From an uncultured Spirochaetaceae bacterium (lineage in GTDB: Bacteria > Spirochaetota > Spirochaetia > Sphaerochaetales > Sphaerochaetaceae), in the NCBI GenBank assembly GCA_944392965.1, contig CALXYM010000009.1, forward strand, positions 1 to 64,000: a stretch of DNA of 64,000 nt, in the 5' to 3' direction. Within the stretch, counting starts at the first letter, position 1. Each line of letters begins with the position of its first letter. This document shows, one piece after another, positions 1 to 9,355 of the stretch. The position numbers and the translations under genes are program-made. The notes beneath the pieces were generated by a model. It made no database searches. It had not been told where the DNA came from and saw only the letters and a list, made by a program, of their open reading frames with translations.

Positions 1-134
1 TCTCTTCCCCTGCGCTTCTGATCTCTAAAAATCTCTCGTGCTCCTCAGCACGCTATGACAATTTAGCCCAATTCTTCCTTCCGTGTCAATTATTTTTTCT
101 AAAAAAATTTCACTTTTTTTAGCAGACAACCTAA

Positions 135-166
135 ACTTCTCAATAACTATATACGTTATGAGAAGT
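135..166. other. Imperfect hairpin in the left-edge spacer
   Basis: The arms at 135-142 and 159-166 are exact inverted repeats. They extend by four more pairs (144-147 with 155-158) around a single bulged A and a 7-base loop. No U-tract follows on either strand, so it is not a standard terminator. The rest of 1-340 is AT-rich and shows no convincing reading frame; the left neighbour gene lies outside the window. Function unknown. Confidence 0.3.
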
Positions 167-341
167 AAGCTAAACATCATATTTTCAACATTCTTTACTT
201 ATTAAGAATGAATGAAAGTTTTTGCCCACAATGTAGTGAGGTATTTGTTAGTTTACCACAGATTTCCCAGTTGTAAAGAAAAAAATAAAACAACAAATTT
301 TGTAAAAAAGGCATTAAAGAAAACTAAGATATACGTAAATG

Positions 342-371
342 AAAAAGGCTACCCGTATCATCGGATAGCCT
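342..371 (-). terminator. Rho-independent terminator of the tRNA unit
   Basis: On the minus strand the transcript AGGCTATCCG-loop-CGGGTAGCCT folds into a ten-pair stem (with a wobble pair) and is followed at once by a run of five T. It begins 5 bases after the 3' end of tRNA-Glu, so it ends the tRNA-Lys/tRNA-Glu transcript. Confidence 0.85.
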
Positions 372-375
372 AATC

Positions 376-447
376 CATCTCCTACCAGGATCGAACTGGT
401 GTTGACGGGATGAAAACCCGTTGTCCTAACCACTAGACGAAGGAGAC
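376..447 (-). tRNA. tRNA-Glu (anticodon TTC)
   Basis: The minus-strand sequence folds as a full cloverleaf. The acceptor stem pairs GTCTCCT with AGGAGAT, the T arm carries GTTCGATCC, and the anticodon loop reads TTTTCAT with anticodon TTC, which decodes GAA/GAG. No CCA is encoded, so CCA must be added after transcription. It lies 10 bases downstream of tRNA-Lys and the two are probably cotranscribed. Confidence 0.95.
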
Positions 448-457
448 AAGAGTTACG

Positions 458-530
458 TGAGCCGCATTGGATTCGAACCAATGACCCACGCCTTAAAAGG
501 GCGTTGCTCTACCTGCTGAGCTAGCGGCCC
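458..530 (-). tRNA. tRNA-Lys (anticodon TTT)
   Basis: The minus strand folds as a cloverleaf with acceptor GGGCCGC/GCGGCTC, D-arm motif GCTCAGCAGGTAGAGC, T-arm GGTTCGAATCC and anticodon loop CTTTTAA, giving anticodon TTT for AAA/AAG. The discriminator base is A and CCA is not encoded. It is the first gene of the two-tRNA unit. Confidence 0.95.
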
Positions 531-545
531 AAATGCAACGTTTAG

Positions 546-574
546 AAGTTAACAAAATTAAATATACGTGTCAA
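546..574 (-). promoter_or_regulatory. Sigma70-type promoter of the tRNA-Lys/Glu unit
   Basis: On the minus strand a perfect TTGACA (569-574) is followed after 17 bases by TAACTT (546-551), 15 bases before the tRNA-Lys 5' end. The -35 part sits inside the last codons of the upstream MATE gene, so the tRNA unit has its own promoter embedded in that gene's 3' end. Confidence 0.65.
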
Positions 575-1949
575 CTGTTTTTTTCGCAATTTTTTCTTCT
601 CTTCGCAAAGTAAACCTTTTTTCTATTTTTCTAATATAATGGAAATAACATATAGGACAGATCATCCCTGCAGCGACCCATGCGATTGGACTTGCAAGTA
701 CCACCCCTAAATACCCCAATATTCCTGGAAGTGTAAAGGCGGCAATAACCCTAGCAACAAGTTCAGAAATACTGCTTACCATGGGAATCATCCCGGAACC
801 AAGCCCCTGGCAACCTGTTCTGTAAATGAAGATGAGTCCCAGAAAGAGAAAGAATTTTGATATCGTCCGTACATAAAAAATACAGTTTTCAATTATCTCA
901 GGATCAGTCGTGTTCCTGTCAACGAATAGATATGCCATCGGTTCCGTAATGAAATATGCAAGAACCATGGTTAGCACGGTCGCCCCAACCATCATCCAGA
1001 AAGCAACATTGAAACCATGTCTGATTCTCTTAAAATCCCCTGCCCCGAGATTCTGCCCAGCGAACGTGCTGATAGCCATTCCAAGAACAGAGAATACGAC
1101 AGTGATAACATTCTCAATCTTTGTCCCTACACTGTAAGCGGCAACGACGTTAGACCCGAAGCTGTTAATCGCAGCCTGGACGATTATCACACCGATGGCG
1201 CAAACGGAGAACTGTAACGCACCGGGAAGTCCGATTGCGAAAAGCCTTTTACATAAAGCATGGTCTATCGCCATATCAGAGCGAGAAAGGCGGAACATGG
1301 GATATTTCTTCTTTATATAAAAATAACAGAGAAGCGCGCTGATTATCTGTGAGATTATCGTTGCAAAGGCTACACCAAAAACACCGAAAGGTACGACGAT
1401 CACGAAAAAGAGATCAAGTACGATATTCAGCACGCTTGAGATCAGAAGAAAGATAAGAGGACTCTTAGAATCCCCTACTGCCCTCAATATTGAAGAAAAA
1501 AGATTATAATATATAGGTGCGGCAAGCCCTATATATATTGTTATGATATATAGGTTGGCATCACCGATTATGTTCTCTGGCGTCTGGATAAGACGTAAAA
1601 GAGGTAAACTCAGAAGAGCAAAAAGAAGAGAGACCACTAGAGAGGATATAAGGGAACAGATAATGCTCATAGCATATGCTTTTCTCATTGTATCATAATC
1701 CCCCGCCCCGTAACGCTGGCTTACTATTACGGAAAAGCCCATCGTGAGACCTTGTGAAAACCCCAGAACCATGAAGGAAAAACCACTTGTAGCACCAACG
1801 GCAGCAAGCGCATTGATTCCTACAAAACGGCCGACAACGATGGTGTCGACCATGCTGTAAAACTGCTGAAACTCATTTCCTATCAGAAGAGGAATACTGA
1901 ATAAAAGCATCAACTTGAAAGGCGAACCTTTCGTCATATTGGTGTCCAT
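558..1949 (-). CDS. MATE family cation/drug antiporter
   Basis: This 463-residue polytopic membrane protein has the usual MATE length. It is built of two similar halves of about six hydrophobic segments, beginning with the N-terminal segment that carries FQQFYSMVDTIVVGRFVG near residue 30, a family signature (the position-by-position match to P..I.....F...V D...VG). MATE proteins export cationic drugs and metabolites using Na+ or H+ gradients across the inner membrane. The gene stands alone: the next gene downstream is a tRNA, and the RND operon ends 170 bases upstream. A promoter lies so close to the ATG (9 bases) that the mRNA is probably leaderless; no Shine-Dalgarno is visible. A second in-frame ATG four codons in is possible. 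Substrate cannot be told from sequence. Confidence 0.92.
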   Translation of the reverse strand: MDTNMTKGSPFKLMLLFSIPLLIGNEFQQFYSMVDTIVVGRFVGINALAAVGATSGFSFMVLGFSQGLTMGFSVIVSQRYGAGDYDTMRKAYAMSIICSLISSLVVSLLFALLSLPLLRLIQTPENIIGDANLYIITIYIGLAAPIYYNLFSSILRAVGDSKSPLIFLLISSVLNIVLDLFFVIVVPFGVFGVAFATIISQIISALLCYFYIKKKYPMFRLSRSDMAIDHALCKRLFAIGLPGALQFSVCAIGVIIVQAAINSFGSNVVAAYSVGTKIENVITVVFSVLGMAISTFAGQNLGAGDFKRIRHGFNVAFWMMVGATVLTMVLAYFITEPMAYLFVDRNTTDPEIIENCIFYVRTISKFFLFLGLIFIYRTGCQGLGSGMIPMVSSISELVARVIAAFTLPGILGYLGVVLASPIAWVAAGMICPICYFHYIRKIEKRFTLRREEKIAKKTVDTYI

Positions 1950-1958
1950 AGCCGTATT

Positions 1959-1987
1959 GTATTAATAAGTTTTTTGTTCTTAGTCAA
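1959..1987 (-). promoter_or_regulatory. Promoter of the MATE gene, adjoining the start codon
   Basis: On the minus strand TTGACT (1982-1987) is followed after 17 bases by TAATAC (1959-1964), then 9 bases to the ATG. Transcription would start within about two bases of the ATG, giving a leaderless or nearly leaderless mRNA. Confidence 0.55.
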
Positions 1988-2081
1988 TCACAAAAAAAAT
2001 TTTCCCTTACCTCTTTAACAGAGATTCTGAAAAAATATTAATTGCTTTCCTTTTCCAGAGTTTCATTAAATATGTTGAGAC

Positions 2082-2113
2082 AAAAATTAACCGCCCCTTA
2101 AAGGAGCGGTTAA
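2082..2113 (-). terminator. Terminator of the RND efflux operon
   Basis: The minus strand carries TTAACCGCTCC and GGGGCGGTTAA (arms within 2087-2113) around a short loop, followed by five T. It begins 4 bases past the stop codon of the TolC-like gene and closes the three-gene efflux operon. Confidence 0.88.
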
Positions 2114-2117
2114 CAGA

Positions 2118-3482
2118 TCACCTAAGACCGGCGATATATTCAACAGCCAAAGAAGCCTGCATGAGATTTGCCTTCTCTTGGAGAAGTGATATCTGGTTTT
2201 GATATATCTCTATCTGCTTCTGCAGTATATCACTCTCTCCGGCATAGCCGATATCATGCTGCTTATTCAATGTCTCAAGCTCACTAGTAAGAACATCATT
2301 CCTTGTCTGGTAATAGTTTATCCTTGAGATTGCGAGATCCATGTTTCTAAAGTTCTCCTCAAGTGCCATGCTCAGCTGACTCTTAGCGTTCTCAAGCGTT
2401 ATATTCGCAGATGTTATCTGGCTCTTTGAACGATCGATGTTGTTTAAAACTTTTCCACCATCCCAGAGCGTCGTCTGCAGACCAACAGATATATTAAGGC
2501 TGTAATCACCACTGTGCTCCCATCCGCTGCCGACGAATCCTGTATAACCAAGACCGACCTGTAGTGCGAGATCAGGTTTTCCGTACATGCTACCCTTGGC
2601 AATATCCTCCCCGAGTTCCGCCGCTTCAACAGACATGGAAGCCATCTTGATATTACTATTTGCGTTGCTGACGGCTCTTGCTCTCAAATCCGTCCTATCC
2701 ATCTTGGCAACCTCATAATAATGGGCTTCATCAGGGACGAAGGTGAAATCCTCCTCCGCCATATCTACCCCGACAGTCTTCTCAAGATTATCCATCAGCG
2801 ATGCGATCTGCACCTCTGCCTCGGTAATCCCCATATCAAGCTCACTCTTGGAAAGACGCGCCTCGTTATAATCATCGATAAGCATGACACCGTTCTCATA
2901 TCCGCTCTGAGCGATCTCGATAAGCCTATCAGCATCCTCTCCTGCCTTATTCAGCAGATCAAGAATTTCTCTTGCGTAATATAATCCACCAAGATACCCC
3001 TCTAGCTCGACAGAAAGGCTGTTTATCTTGTCCTCCTTCTCAACCTGTCTTATCTCCAATATCTTCTCATAAAGCTTTACGGCATTCGTCACCTTACCCC
3101 ATGTGAAGATGGGCTGTGTAAGATTGAGTTGGGCAGAATACATGAACGGTTTATCGATGATTTTCAATCGATCTAAATCTTCTCCTATAAGATTACCAAA
3201 CATAGGATTTACTTGGTTTAAAACAGACAGTAAATCATCCCTAGAAATCGATGGTGGATTCACCATATACGTTCCACTAACCTGTAAGTCAATGGTCGGT
3301 GAATAGTTCGCCTTTGCGTCCTTAACATCAAGAGAGGCAGTTTTAATCACCTCATCCTGAGTAAGGAGTTCAAGGTTGTTCACATTCATTATCGCGAGCA
3401 GATCCTCGTAAGTGTACGACTCTGCGAAAATGGAGAAAGAGACTATTAATAGAATTAATACGAAAACAGCTGTTTTTCTCAT
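2118..3482 (-). CDS. TolC-family outer membrane efflux protein
   Basis: A 454-residue protein with a Sec signal peptide (hydrophobic residues 5-20 ending SIFAES) and long amphipathic helices with regularly spaced Leu, Ala and Gln, the pattern of outer membrane factors. TolC-type trimers form the outer-membrane duct and periplasmic tunnel of tripartite pumps. It is the last gene of the operon: its ATG overlaps the RND gene stop by 4 bases, so translation is probably coupled. The ending ASLAVEYIAGLR resembles the end of other TolC repeats (parse of the last helix). Its presence implies a diderm envelope. No individual substrate can be assigned. Confidence 0.88.
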   Translation of the reverse strand: MRKTAVFVLILLIVSFSIFAESYTYEDLLAIMNVNNLELLTQDEVIKTASLDVKDAKANYSPTIDLQVSGTYMVNPPSISRDDLLSVLNQVNPMFGNLIGEDLDRLKIIDKPFMYSAQLNLTQPIFTWGKVTNAVKLYEKILEIRQVEKEDKINSLSVELEGYLGGLYYAREILDLLNKAGEDADRLIEIAQSGYENGVMLIDDYNEARLSKSELDMGITEAEVQIASLMDNLEKTVGVDMAEEDFTFVPDEAHYYEVAKMDRTDLRARAVSNANSNIKMASMSVEAAELGEDIAKGSMYGKPDLALQVGLGYTGFVGSGWEHSGDYSLNISVGLQTTLWDGGKVLNNIDRSKSQITSANITLENAKSQLSMALEENFRNMDLAISRINYYQTRNDVLTSELETLNKQHDIGYAGESDILQKQIEIYQNQISLLQEKANLMQASLAVEYIAGLR

Positions 3483-6400
3483 TTCCCCTTCCTCCTGTTA
3501 TATTTCCTGTTCATCCTTCTTCTCTCACTTCTGAAATAGAAGATAGGCATGATTATGAGTGTGATGAAGGTACTTGTGGTAAGACCTCCCATGATTACCT
3601 GACCAAGAGGTGCATATACCTCTGCACCCTCACCTCTTGCTATCGCCATCGGGATTACTCCGAGAATGGTAGTAAGGCTACTCATGAGTATAGGTCTCAA
3701 GCGGCTCGTCGTTCCCTCCTTGATATTCTCCTTAAGCATTGACATCTCCTCATCATAAGGAAGAAGTCCGAAGGAGCCATCGACCTTATCATATTCTATT
3801 TCCCTCTCCTTTAGCTTTTGATCCCTCTTTTCTTCCTGCAGCTGGTTAATGTAATCGACGAGGATGATACCGTTGTTTACAAGCATACCGAAGAGCGTGA
3901 TGACTCCCATGATCGAGACCATGTTGAGAGAAGAGCCGAATACAGAGAGCGAAAGGAGAACTCCTATCGCACAGAAAGGAATCGTAAGCATTATCAGCAG
4001 AGGATGCTTGAAGCGCTCGAATACGAGAACCATGACCATGTACACTAGGAATAGTCCTATAAGACCTGCCTGCAGCATCGGAACGATGGAATCGTTCAAG
4101 AGCTCTCCCATACCTCCTGTTTGCGTTGTAATGGAAGGATCAAGCGGATTTTCTGCAAGATACTGGTTCACCCGTTCTGTGACTGAGCTGGTACTCTCTC
4201 CAACAAGTTGAGCGGAGACGGTGACTGTTCTTGCCCTGTCGGTATGGTTAATCTGGGAAAGCTCGGTCTGTATGTCGAAATCTGCAATGGAAGCGAACGG
4301 GACATCTGCTCCTGCCTGACTTACCAAATGAAGCGAGTTGAGCATGTTCTCATTTATCGGCTCATCTGTGACATCACTTGTAAGCCTGATATTATAATTC
4401 TTTCCAAGGGATGGATCCTTATATAGTCCGATATCCATTCCATTGAAGAGGATAGCTGTCGTCATTCCCGCCTCATAGCTCGAGATTCCCATGTTCGACA
4501 TGTTCTCGTAACTTGCATTCAAGATTGCGGTCCTGGTGTCATAGTTGGAATTAATCGAAGTGCTGAGGACCTCTGGATCTGTCTTGAGAAAATCCTCTAT
4601 CCTTCTTGCTTCCCTGTAAAGGAGTTCACTGTCATCCCCTACGAGTGTTAGGCCATAACCTCCACCACCAGAGATATAGCCAACAAGATTATCATAACCA
4701 CCGTTCTTGACCTGTACTGTAGCACCAGGAAGGACAGCGGATATCTTATACTGCAGATCGATTATTATGTCATGTATATCCCTCTCCCTCTCTGCGACAG
4801 GTACCAAAATCGCATGGATACTGCCCTTGTTGGTTGAAGAGGTACTGAAATCAAGCATGTCTGTTCCCCTTCCCGAGTACATGACATAGGTACGGAGCTC
4901 TGGAACATTTTCAAGCATGATACTCTCCGCTACAGCCATCCCATTATCCGTATTCTCCAGGGTATAACCATAGGGGAATGTGATGTTGATATAAAAGTCG
5001 CTGTTATCTGTACTTGGAATGAACGCGAATCCAACATAGAAGAAAAGATATACGGTTAAGAGAAGTATCAGAAGCGCGGCAACCACTACAAAGGTACTGT
5101 GCTCAAGACATGATCCGATGAGCCTCTTATAAAGGGCCTCGACCTTATGAAGACCTTTTACGATGAAGCTCTCCTTCTCTAGCCTCCTGTTCTTCTCATC
5201 ATTGGGAAGGAATTTCTTCAAGAAGAACGGAATGAATATGATAGCGACGATGAGGGAAGCAGCAATCGAGATCATGAAGGTCATAGATACCGGATAAAGT
5301 ATCATACCCACGATACCTGAGAGCATCGCAAGAGGAATAAATACGATTACCGTAGTCAGGTTACTTCCTATGACGGATTTATCGACGATAGCAGTGCCAC
5401 GGAAAATGGACTGGTTCACCGTATATGGGAAGGATCCATCAGGATTTCTCTTCTGATAGAACTTATATATCTGATCAAGAACTACGATTGAGGCATCTAC
5501 TATGCTTCCTAATGATACGACGATACCTGATATACTCATGAGGTTTATCGAGATTCCTGCAATCCTCATTCCTATGAATGTAAAGAAGATGGAAAGAGGA
5601 ATCGAGAGAGCAATAACCATTGTAGCCCTCAGATCATTAAGGAATATGAAAATGATTATGACAGCAATCAGTATGCCAAGCACGCCCGACTGGATTACGG
5701 TTGAAAGGCTGGATATGATGGTCTGACTGTCATCATTTATCGTGGTAAAAGTCACTGCCCCGTTGAACTTTTTCGACTCCGCATCAAGGATTGTCTCAAT
5801 CTCATTGATGATTCTTAATGTGTTCTCCCCTGACCTCTTCGAGACCTCGACATGTACCACATCCTCTCCGTAACTTGTTACATGATAAGAACTTTCAGGA
5901 TAACCGAATGTGATATCCGCGACATCGCTCAGTCTGATGATCTTACCCTCTGCGGTCGCACCGATGGTGAGATTAGCTATATCGCTGAGAGAATCGAACG
6001 ATCCATCATATCGTATTGAAATCTCACTGCCCGCGTATTCTCCCGTCGAAAGAGGAACAGAAAGATTGCTGGCAGATAAGACCTGATAGACCTGGAGAAC
6101 GCTGACTTTGAGAAGATTCATTCTCTCTAGATTGAGAGTGATATCCACCTCTGGTTCTATAGTACCATTCACGCTGACGGTGGAGACACCGGGTATTCTC
6201 GTGATCTGAGGTAGAAAATCATCATTCACATAACTGGAAATATTCGCCAAATCACTTCCCGCACTCACTGTGAAGGAGTATATCGGGAGCATGGATGCAC
6301 CTCCAACCAGCGCCGTTGGCGTGCCAGACAGTCCGCTTGGAAGCTCACTCTCCATCTCCGTTATCCTGTTTCTGACCTCAGGAAGCATATCATAAGGGTC

Positions 6401-6697
6401 TATCCCCTCCTGGAAAGAGAGGATGACCACACCGACGCTGTTCGACGCCTGGCTCTCCATGCTGGAAAAGCCTTCAAGGGTTACGAAATTATCCTCCATG
6501 ACGTCTATGACGGTTTCCTCTATATCCTGGCTACTTGCCCCCGGATAGATGGAGACCACATAAACCTGCGGGATGTTTATATCGCTCATGAACTCGATGT
6601 TCACATCATAGATGCTGACAAAGCCGAACACGGCAAGAGCTATCAGAATCATCCCGATTATTACGGGATGTTCTACAGAAAACCTAGATATTTTCAC
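3479..6697 (-). CDS. RND (HAE1/AcrB-like) efflux pump inner-membrane subunit
   Basis: The 1072-residue protein has full RND length: one transmembrane segment at 12-32, a large periplasmic porter domain, transmembrane segments around 335-500, a second periplasmic domain and a final bundle around 870-1055. The start MKISRFSVEHPVIIG is a typical HAE1 start (Phe-x-Val-x-x-Pro). The proton-relay helix reads SIVDASIVVLDQI, with one Asp where AcrB has two adjacent Asp, a variant often found in HAE1 members outside proteobacteria. Such pumps use the proton gradient to expel drugs, lipids or siderophores. It overlaps the upstream membrane-fusion gene by 14 bases and the downstream TolC gene by 4, so all three are one translationally coupled operon. 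Confidence 0.95.
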   Translation of the reverse strand: MKISRFSVEHPVIIGMILIALAVFGFVSIYDVNIEFMSDINIPQVYVVSIYPGASSQDIEETVIDVMEDNFVTLEGFSSMESQASNSVGVVILSFQEGIDPYDMLPEVRNRITEMESELPSGLSGTPTALVGGASMLPIYSFTVSAGSDLANISSYVNDDFLPQITRIPGVSTVSVNGTIEPEVDITLNLERMNLLKVSVLQVYQVLSASNLSVPLSTGEYAGSEISIRYDGSFDSLSDIANLTIGATAEGKIIRLSDVADITFGYPESSYHVTSYGEDVVHVEVSKRSGENTLRIINEIETILDAESKKFNGAVTFTTINDDSQTIISSLSTVIQSGVLGILIAVIIIFIFLNDLRATMVIALSIPLSIFFTFIGMRIAGISINLMSISGIVVSLGSIVDASIVVLDQIYKFYQKRNPDGSFPYTVNQSIFRGTAIVDKSVIGSNLTTVIVFIPLAMLSGIVGMILYPVSMTFMISIAASLIVAIIFIPFFLKKFLPNDEKNRRLEKESFIVKGLHKVEALYKRLIGSCLEHSTFVVVAALLILLLTVYLFFYVGFAFIPSTDNSDFYINITFPYGYTLENTDNGMAVAESIMLENVPELRTYVMYSGRGTDMLDFSTSSTNKGSIHAILVPVAERERDIHDIIIDLQYKISAVLPGATVQVKNGGYDNLVGYISGGGGYGLTLVGDDSELLYREARRIEDFLKTDPEVLSTSINSNYDTRTAILNASYENMSNMGISSYEAGMTTAILFNGMDIGLYKDPSLGKNYNIRLTSDVTDEPINENMLNSLHLVSQAGADVPFASIADFDIQTELSQINHTDRARTVTVSAQLVGESTSSVTERVNQYLAENPLDPSITTQTGGMGELLNDSIVPMLQAGLIGLFLVYMVMVLVFERFKHPLLIMLTIPFCAIGVLLSLSVFGSSLNMVSIMGVITLFGMLVNNGIILVDYINQLQEEKRDQKLKEREIEYDKVDGSFGLLPYDEEMSMLKENIKEGTTSRLRPILMSSLTTILGVIPMAIARGEGAEVYAPLGQVIMGGLTTSTFITLIIMPIFYFRSERRRMNRKYNRRKGK

Positions 6698-7751
6698 CAG
6701 AGTCCTCCAAGATTCTTACTTCCTGTCCATCGAAGAGACTGTTCTGACCTTCTATGACGAACAGGACATCTTCCATCCCTTCAGGAGCGTTAAAAAGCTC
6801 ATCATTCTTGTAAAGCGGAGTGTACTCCATATGTCTTGCAATGCCATCTTCAACGTAATAAAGGGAATTATCGAGTCTCAATACCGAGGCAGGGAGGGTA
6901 TATACATCCTCAATACTCTCATACACTATTCTAACATTGACAGCCGATCCGATCGTAAAGAGGGAGGAATCGTCTAGTTTAAGGCGGAGGTTGAAACTCC
7001 TGCTTAGAGGATCGACATATGGTGCATATGATACAACGGAAGCAGAGCTTGAGATGCCTCTCGATTCATCAGTGACCGTGATTTCAAGACTGTCTATGTT
7101 GTTTACGATCATATCATAATAGCGGGAAGAAACACTCAGGTTCACGATCAGGTTATCCATATCCGCAATAATGGCCAGATAATCGGTATTAGTGGCAACA
7201 GAACCGACCGTACCACGGCTTATGACGACTGTGCCATCAGCAGGGGCCTTCACATCAGCATATGACAGCTGCAGATCAGCAAGCTCCTTTTGTGCAGTAG
7301 CCGCATCCCTCTGAGCAACGACCGCCTCGTACTCCTGCAACGTCACTGCATTCGCCTCGTAAAGATTCTCCATCCGTCTATAGGTACTCTCATACGCTGT
7401 CGCCTGCGCTTCAGCCTGAGCAGCCTGTAACCTATACGGCTCGCTGTCTATCCTTGCGACCACGTCATCCTTTTTCACCTTAGACCCTTCCTCGATATCG
7501 TATTCGAGTATCGTCCCACTGACAAAAGGAACAATCGGTACCATCTTCTCAGATTCTATATAACCGGTGATGGTTATCTCCTCTTCTATCGAACCGAGCG
7601 TAGCCCCACACACGCGAACGGGAGTTGTAGGAGATGAGTAGGTAACGCTCTCCTTGGAGGAAAAATAGTATCTCAATCCAAGGAATGCTGCTAAAAGTAC
7701 GATGATCAAAATCGTAACACGGAGTATTGCAGAGCCAACTTTATTTTTCAT
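6684..7751 (-). CDS. RND efflux membrane-fusion (periplasmic adaptor) protein
   Basis: A 355-residue protein with an N-terminal membrane anchor (about residues 10-30), a lipoyl/barrel-sandwich half motif (GTILEYDIEEGSKVKKDDVV around 79-98), an alpha-helical hairpin rich in Ala, Glu and Gln (110-155), the second lipoyl half (VKAPADGTVV) and a beta-barrel domain with the usual DPLSRSFNLRLKL stretch. This is the HlyD/AcrA architecture that bridges the inner-membrane pump and TolC. It is the first gene of the operon and diverges from the aldehyde dehydrogenase gene. There is only a weak Shine-Dalgarno; the spacer upstream is AT-rich and includes repeats that could be regulator sites. Confidence 0.93.
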   Translation of the reverse strand: MKNKVGSAILRVTILIIVLLAAFLGLRYYFSSKESVTYSSPTTPVRVCGATLGSIEEEITITGYIESEKMVPIVPFVSGTILEYDIEEGSKVKKDDVVARIDSEPYRLQAAQAEAQATAYESTYRRMENLYEANAVTLQEYEAVVAQRDAATAQKELADLQLSYADVKAPADGTVVISRGTVGSVATNTDYLAIIADMDNLIVNLSVSSRYYDMIVNNIDSLEITVTDESRGISSSASVVSYAPYVDPLSRSFNLRLKLDDSSLFTIGSAVNVRIVYESIEDVYTLPASVLRLDNSLYYVEDGIARHMEYTPLYKNDELFNAPEGMEDVLFVIEGQNSLFDGQEVRILEDSGENI

Positions 7752-7896
7752 GAAACTTACCCTTTTCTATACCTAAATATTAAAAACAAAAACTGTTACA
7801 AACTAGTTAAGATTCAAAAATTCACAAAAAAAATTAAAACAGTTATACAAAATCATACAGATTATCCATTTTTGTCCAATTTGAATCCTTTTATCA

Positions 7897-7925
7897 AACA
7901 TTGATAATGAATATTAACATTGATA
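7897..7925. repeat. Direct repeat AACATTGATA in a divergent promoter region
   Basis: The 10-mer AACATTGATA occurs at 7897-7906 and again at 7916-7925, 19 bases apart or nearly two DNA turns, just upstream of the -35 box of the aldehyde dehydrogenase gene and between it and the efflux operon. Tandem binding by a regulator is possible; chance in an AT-rich spacer cannot be excluded. Confidence 0.3.
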
Positions 7926-7939
7926 TAACATCGCTTTTC

Positions 7940-7967
7940 TTGACACATATAGGCAATCTTGTAAAAA
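7940..7967 (+). promoter_or_regulatory. Promoter of the aldehyde dehydrogenase gene
   Basis: A perfect TTGACA (7940-7945) is followed after 16 bases by TAAAAA (7962-7967). The ATG is 7 bases past the -10 box, so transcription would start at the start codon (leaderless). Confidence 0.55.
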
Positions 7968-7974
7968 TTAAGCC

Positions 7975-9345
7975 ATGAGTTCAATCCAGGAAGTTTACGA
8001 TAAGCAGCAAAGGTTCTTTAACAGTGGTAAGAGCCGCGACATCTCATTTAGAAAAGAGAACCTGAAAAAATTCAGAAATGCGATAATAAGATATGAGGGG
8101 AAACTGAAAGAGGCACTGCGCCTTGATCTCGGGAAATGTCCAACAGAGAGTTATGCGACCGAGATAGGCATCGTGCTCTCAGAGCTCGGTAATACGATGA
8201 AACATTTTGAGAAGTGGGCGAAGAGGAAAAGGGTTCATACCGCACTACTCCACTTCCCTTCAAAATCCTACATAGAAACGGAACCTCTCGGAGTCAGCCT
8301 CATCATGAGTCCATGGAACTATCCCGTGCAGCTTACACTCGTTCCATTAATCGGTGCTATAAGCTCAGGATGCACAGCCGTGATAAAGCCTTCTCGATAT
8401 AGCGAGAACACCTCAAGGGTTCTTAAGCAGATGATAGAGGAGACTTTTGATGAGGAGTACATCGCGCTCTTTCTCGGAGGAAGGGATGTCAATAGCGAGC
8501 TCTTATCCTACAAATGGGATTACATCTTCTTCACCGGTAGCGTGAACGTCGGACGGATCGTTGCAGAGAAAGCAGGACGAGATCTGACGAAGGCAACCTT
8601 AGAACTCGGGGGGAAAAGCCCCGTGATAATAGACGAGAGTGCGAACCTGAAAGTGACTACGACGCGTCTGGCATTCGCTAAGTTCATAAACGCAGGTCAG
8701 ACCTGCGTCGCACCCGACTACTTCTTCGTTCATAAATCGAAGAGCAAGGAATTCCTTTCGCTCATGGTGAAGGCCATAGAAAAGAGCTATGGGGATGATC
8801 AGACGAGTAATCCCGAGTTTGGAAAAATCATAAACCGCCATCACTTTGAACGTATCAGCGCTCTCATCGACTCATCTCCCGTATACTACGGGGGAAAGAG
8901 GGATGAGAAGCAGAATAAGATCGGGGCGACGATACTCTTTCCTGTAAAAGAGGATGAACCTGTGATGCAGGAGGAGATATTCGGCCCGGTGATGGCCGTC
9001 ATGGAATATGAAAACCTCGATGATGTCATCACATTCATAAGAAACAGGCCTCATCCCCTGGCACTCTACGTGTTCAGCGAGAATAAGGCAAACATCAGGA
9101 AGATACACTCATCACTCATCTTCGGAGGTGGGTGTATAAACGATGCGGTAATGCACCTTGTAAGCCATGGCCTTCCATTCGGAGGCGTCGGAGACTCGGG
9201 TCTTGGAGCCTATCATGGGAAGAGGACGTTTTTGGACTTCTCTCATGAAAAAGGGATTCTTGATCACTTTACCGCACTGGATATCACTCTCCGCTCTGCC
9301 CCGTACGGGAAGAAGGAGAAGATCATAAGAACAATGCTTCACTAG
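7975..9345 (+). CDS. Aldehyde dehydrogenase, class 3-like
   Basis: The 456-residue protein matches the short ALDH3-type group, which oxidises aldehydes (often fatty or aromatic) to acids with NAD(P)+. Visible motifs are the fold signature SPWNYPVQL near residue 105, GSVNVGR in the cofactor-binding loop, LELGGKSPV containing the general base Glu, NAGQTCVAPDY containing the nucleophilic Cys, and the late EEIFGPVMAV motif. The C-terminal tail has no strong membrane anchor. There is no Shine-Dalgarno sequence; the promoter abuts the ATG. The next gene begins 10 bases after the stop with a good ribosome site, so the two are probably cotranscribed. Physiological substrate unknown. Confidence 0.93.
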   Translation: MSSIQEVYDKQQRFFNSGKSRDISFRKENLKKFRNAIIRYEGKLKEALRLDLGKCPTESYATEIGIVLSELGNTMKHFEKWAKRKRVHTALLHFPSKSYIETEPLGVSLIMSPWNYPVQLTLVPLIGAISSGCTAVIKPSRYSENTSRVLKQMIEETFDEEYIALFLGGRDVNSELLSYKWDYIFFTGSVNVGRIVAEKAGRDLTKATLELGGKSPVIIDESANLKVTTTRLAFAKFINAGQTCVAPDYFFVHKSKSKEFLSLMVKAIEKSYGDDQTSNPEFGKIINRHHFERISALIDSSPVYYGGKRDEKQNKIGATILFPVKEDEPVMQEEIFGPVMAVMEYENLDDVITFIRNRPHPLALYVFSENKANIRKIHSSLIFGGGCINDAVMHLVSHGLPFGGVGDSGLGAYHGKRTFLDFSHEKGILDHFTALDITLRSAPYGKKEKIIRTMLH

Positions 9346-9355
9346 GAGGAGTTTG

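Noticed and set aside
3479-6697. Single Asp in the RND proton-relay helix as a sign of inactivity
   Set aside because: Many HAE1-group pumps outside proteobacteria have a comparable V-D-A/N motif, and the gene is otherwise complete and in an intact operon.
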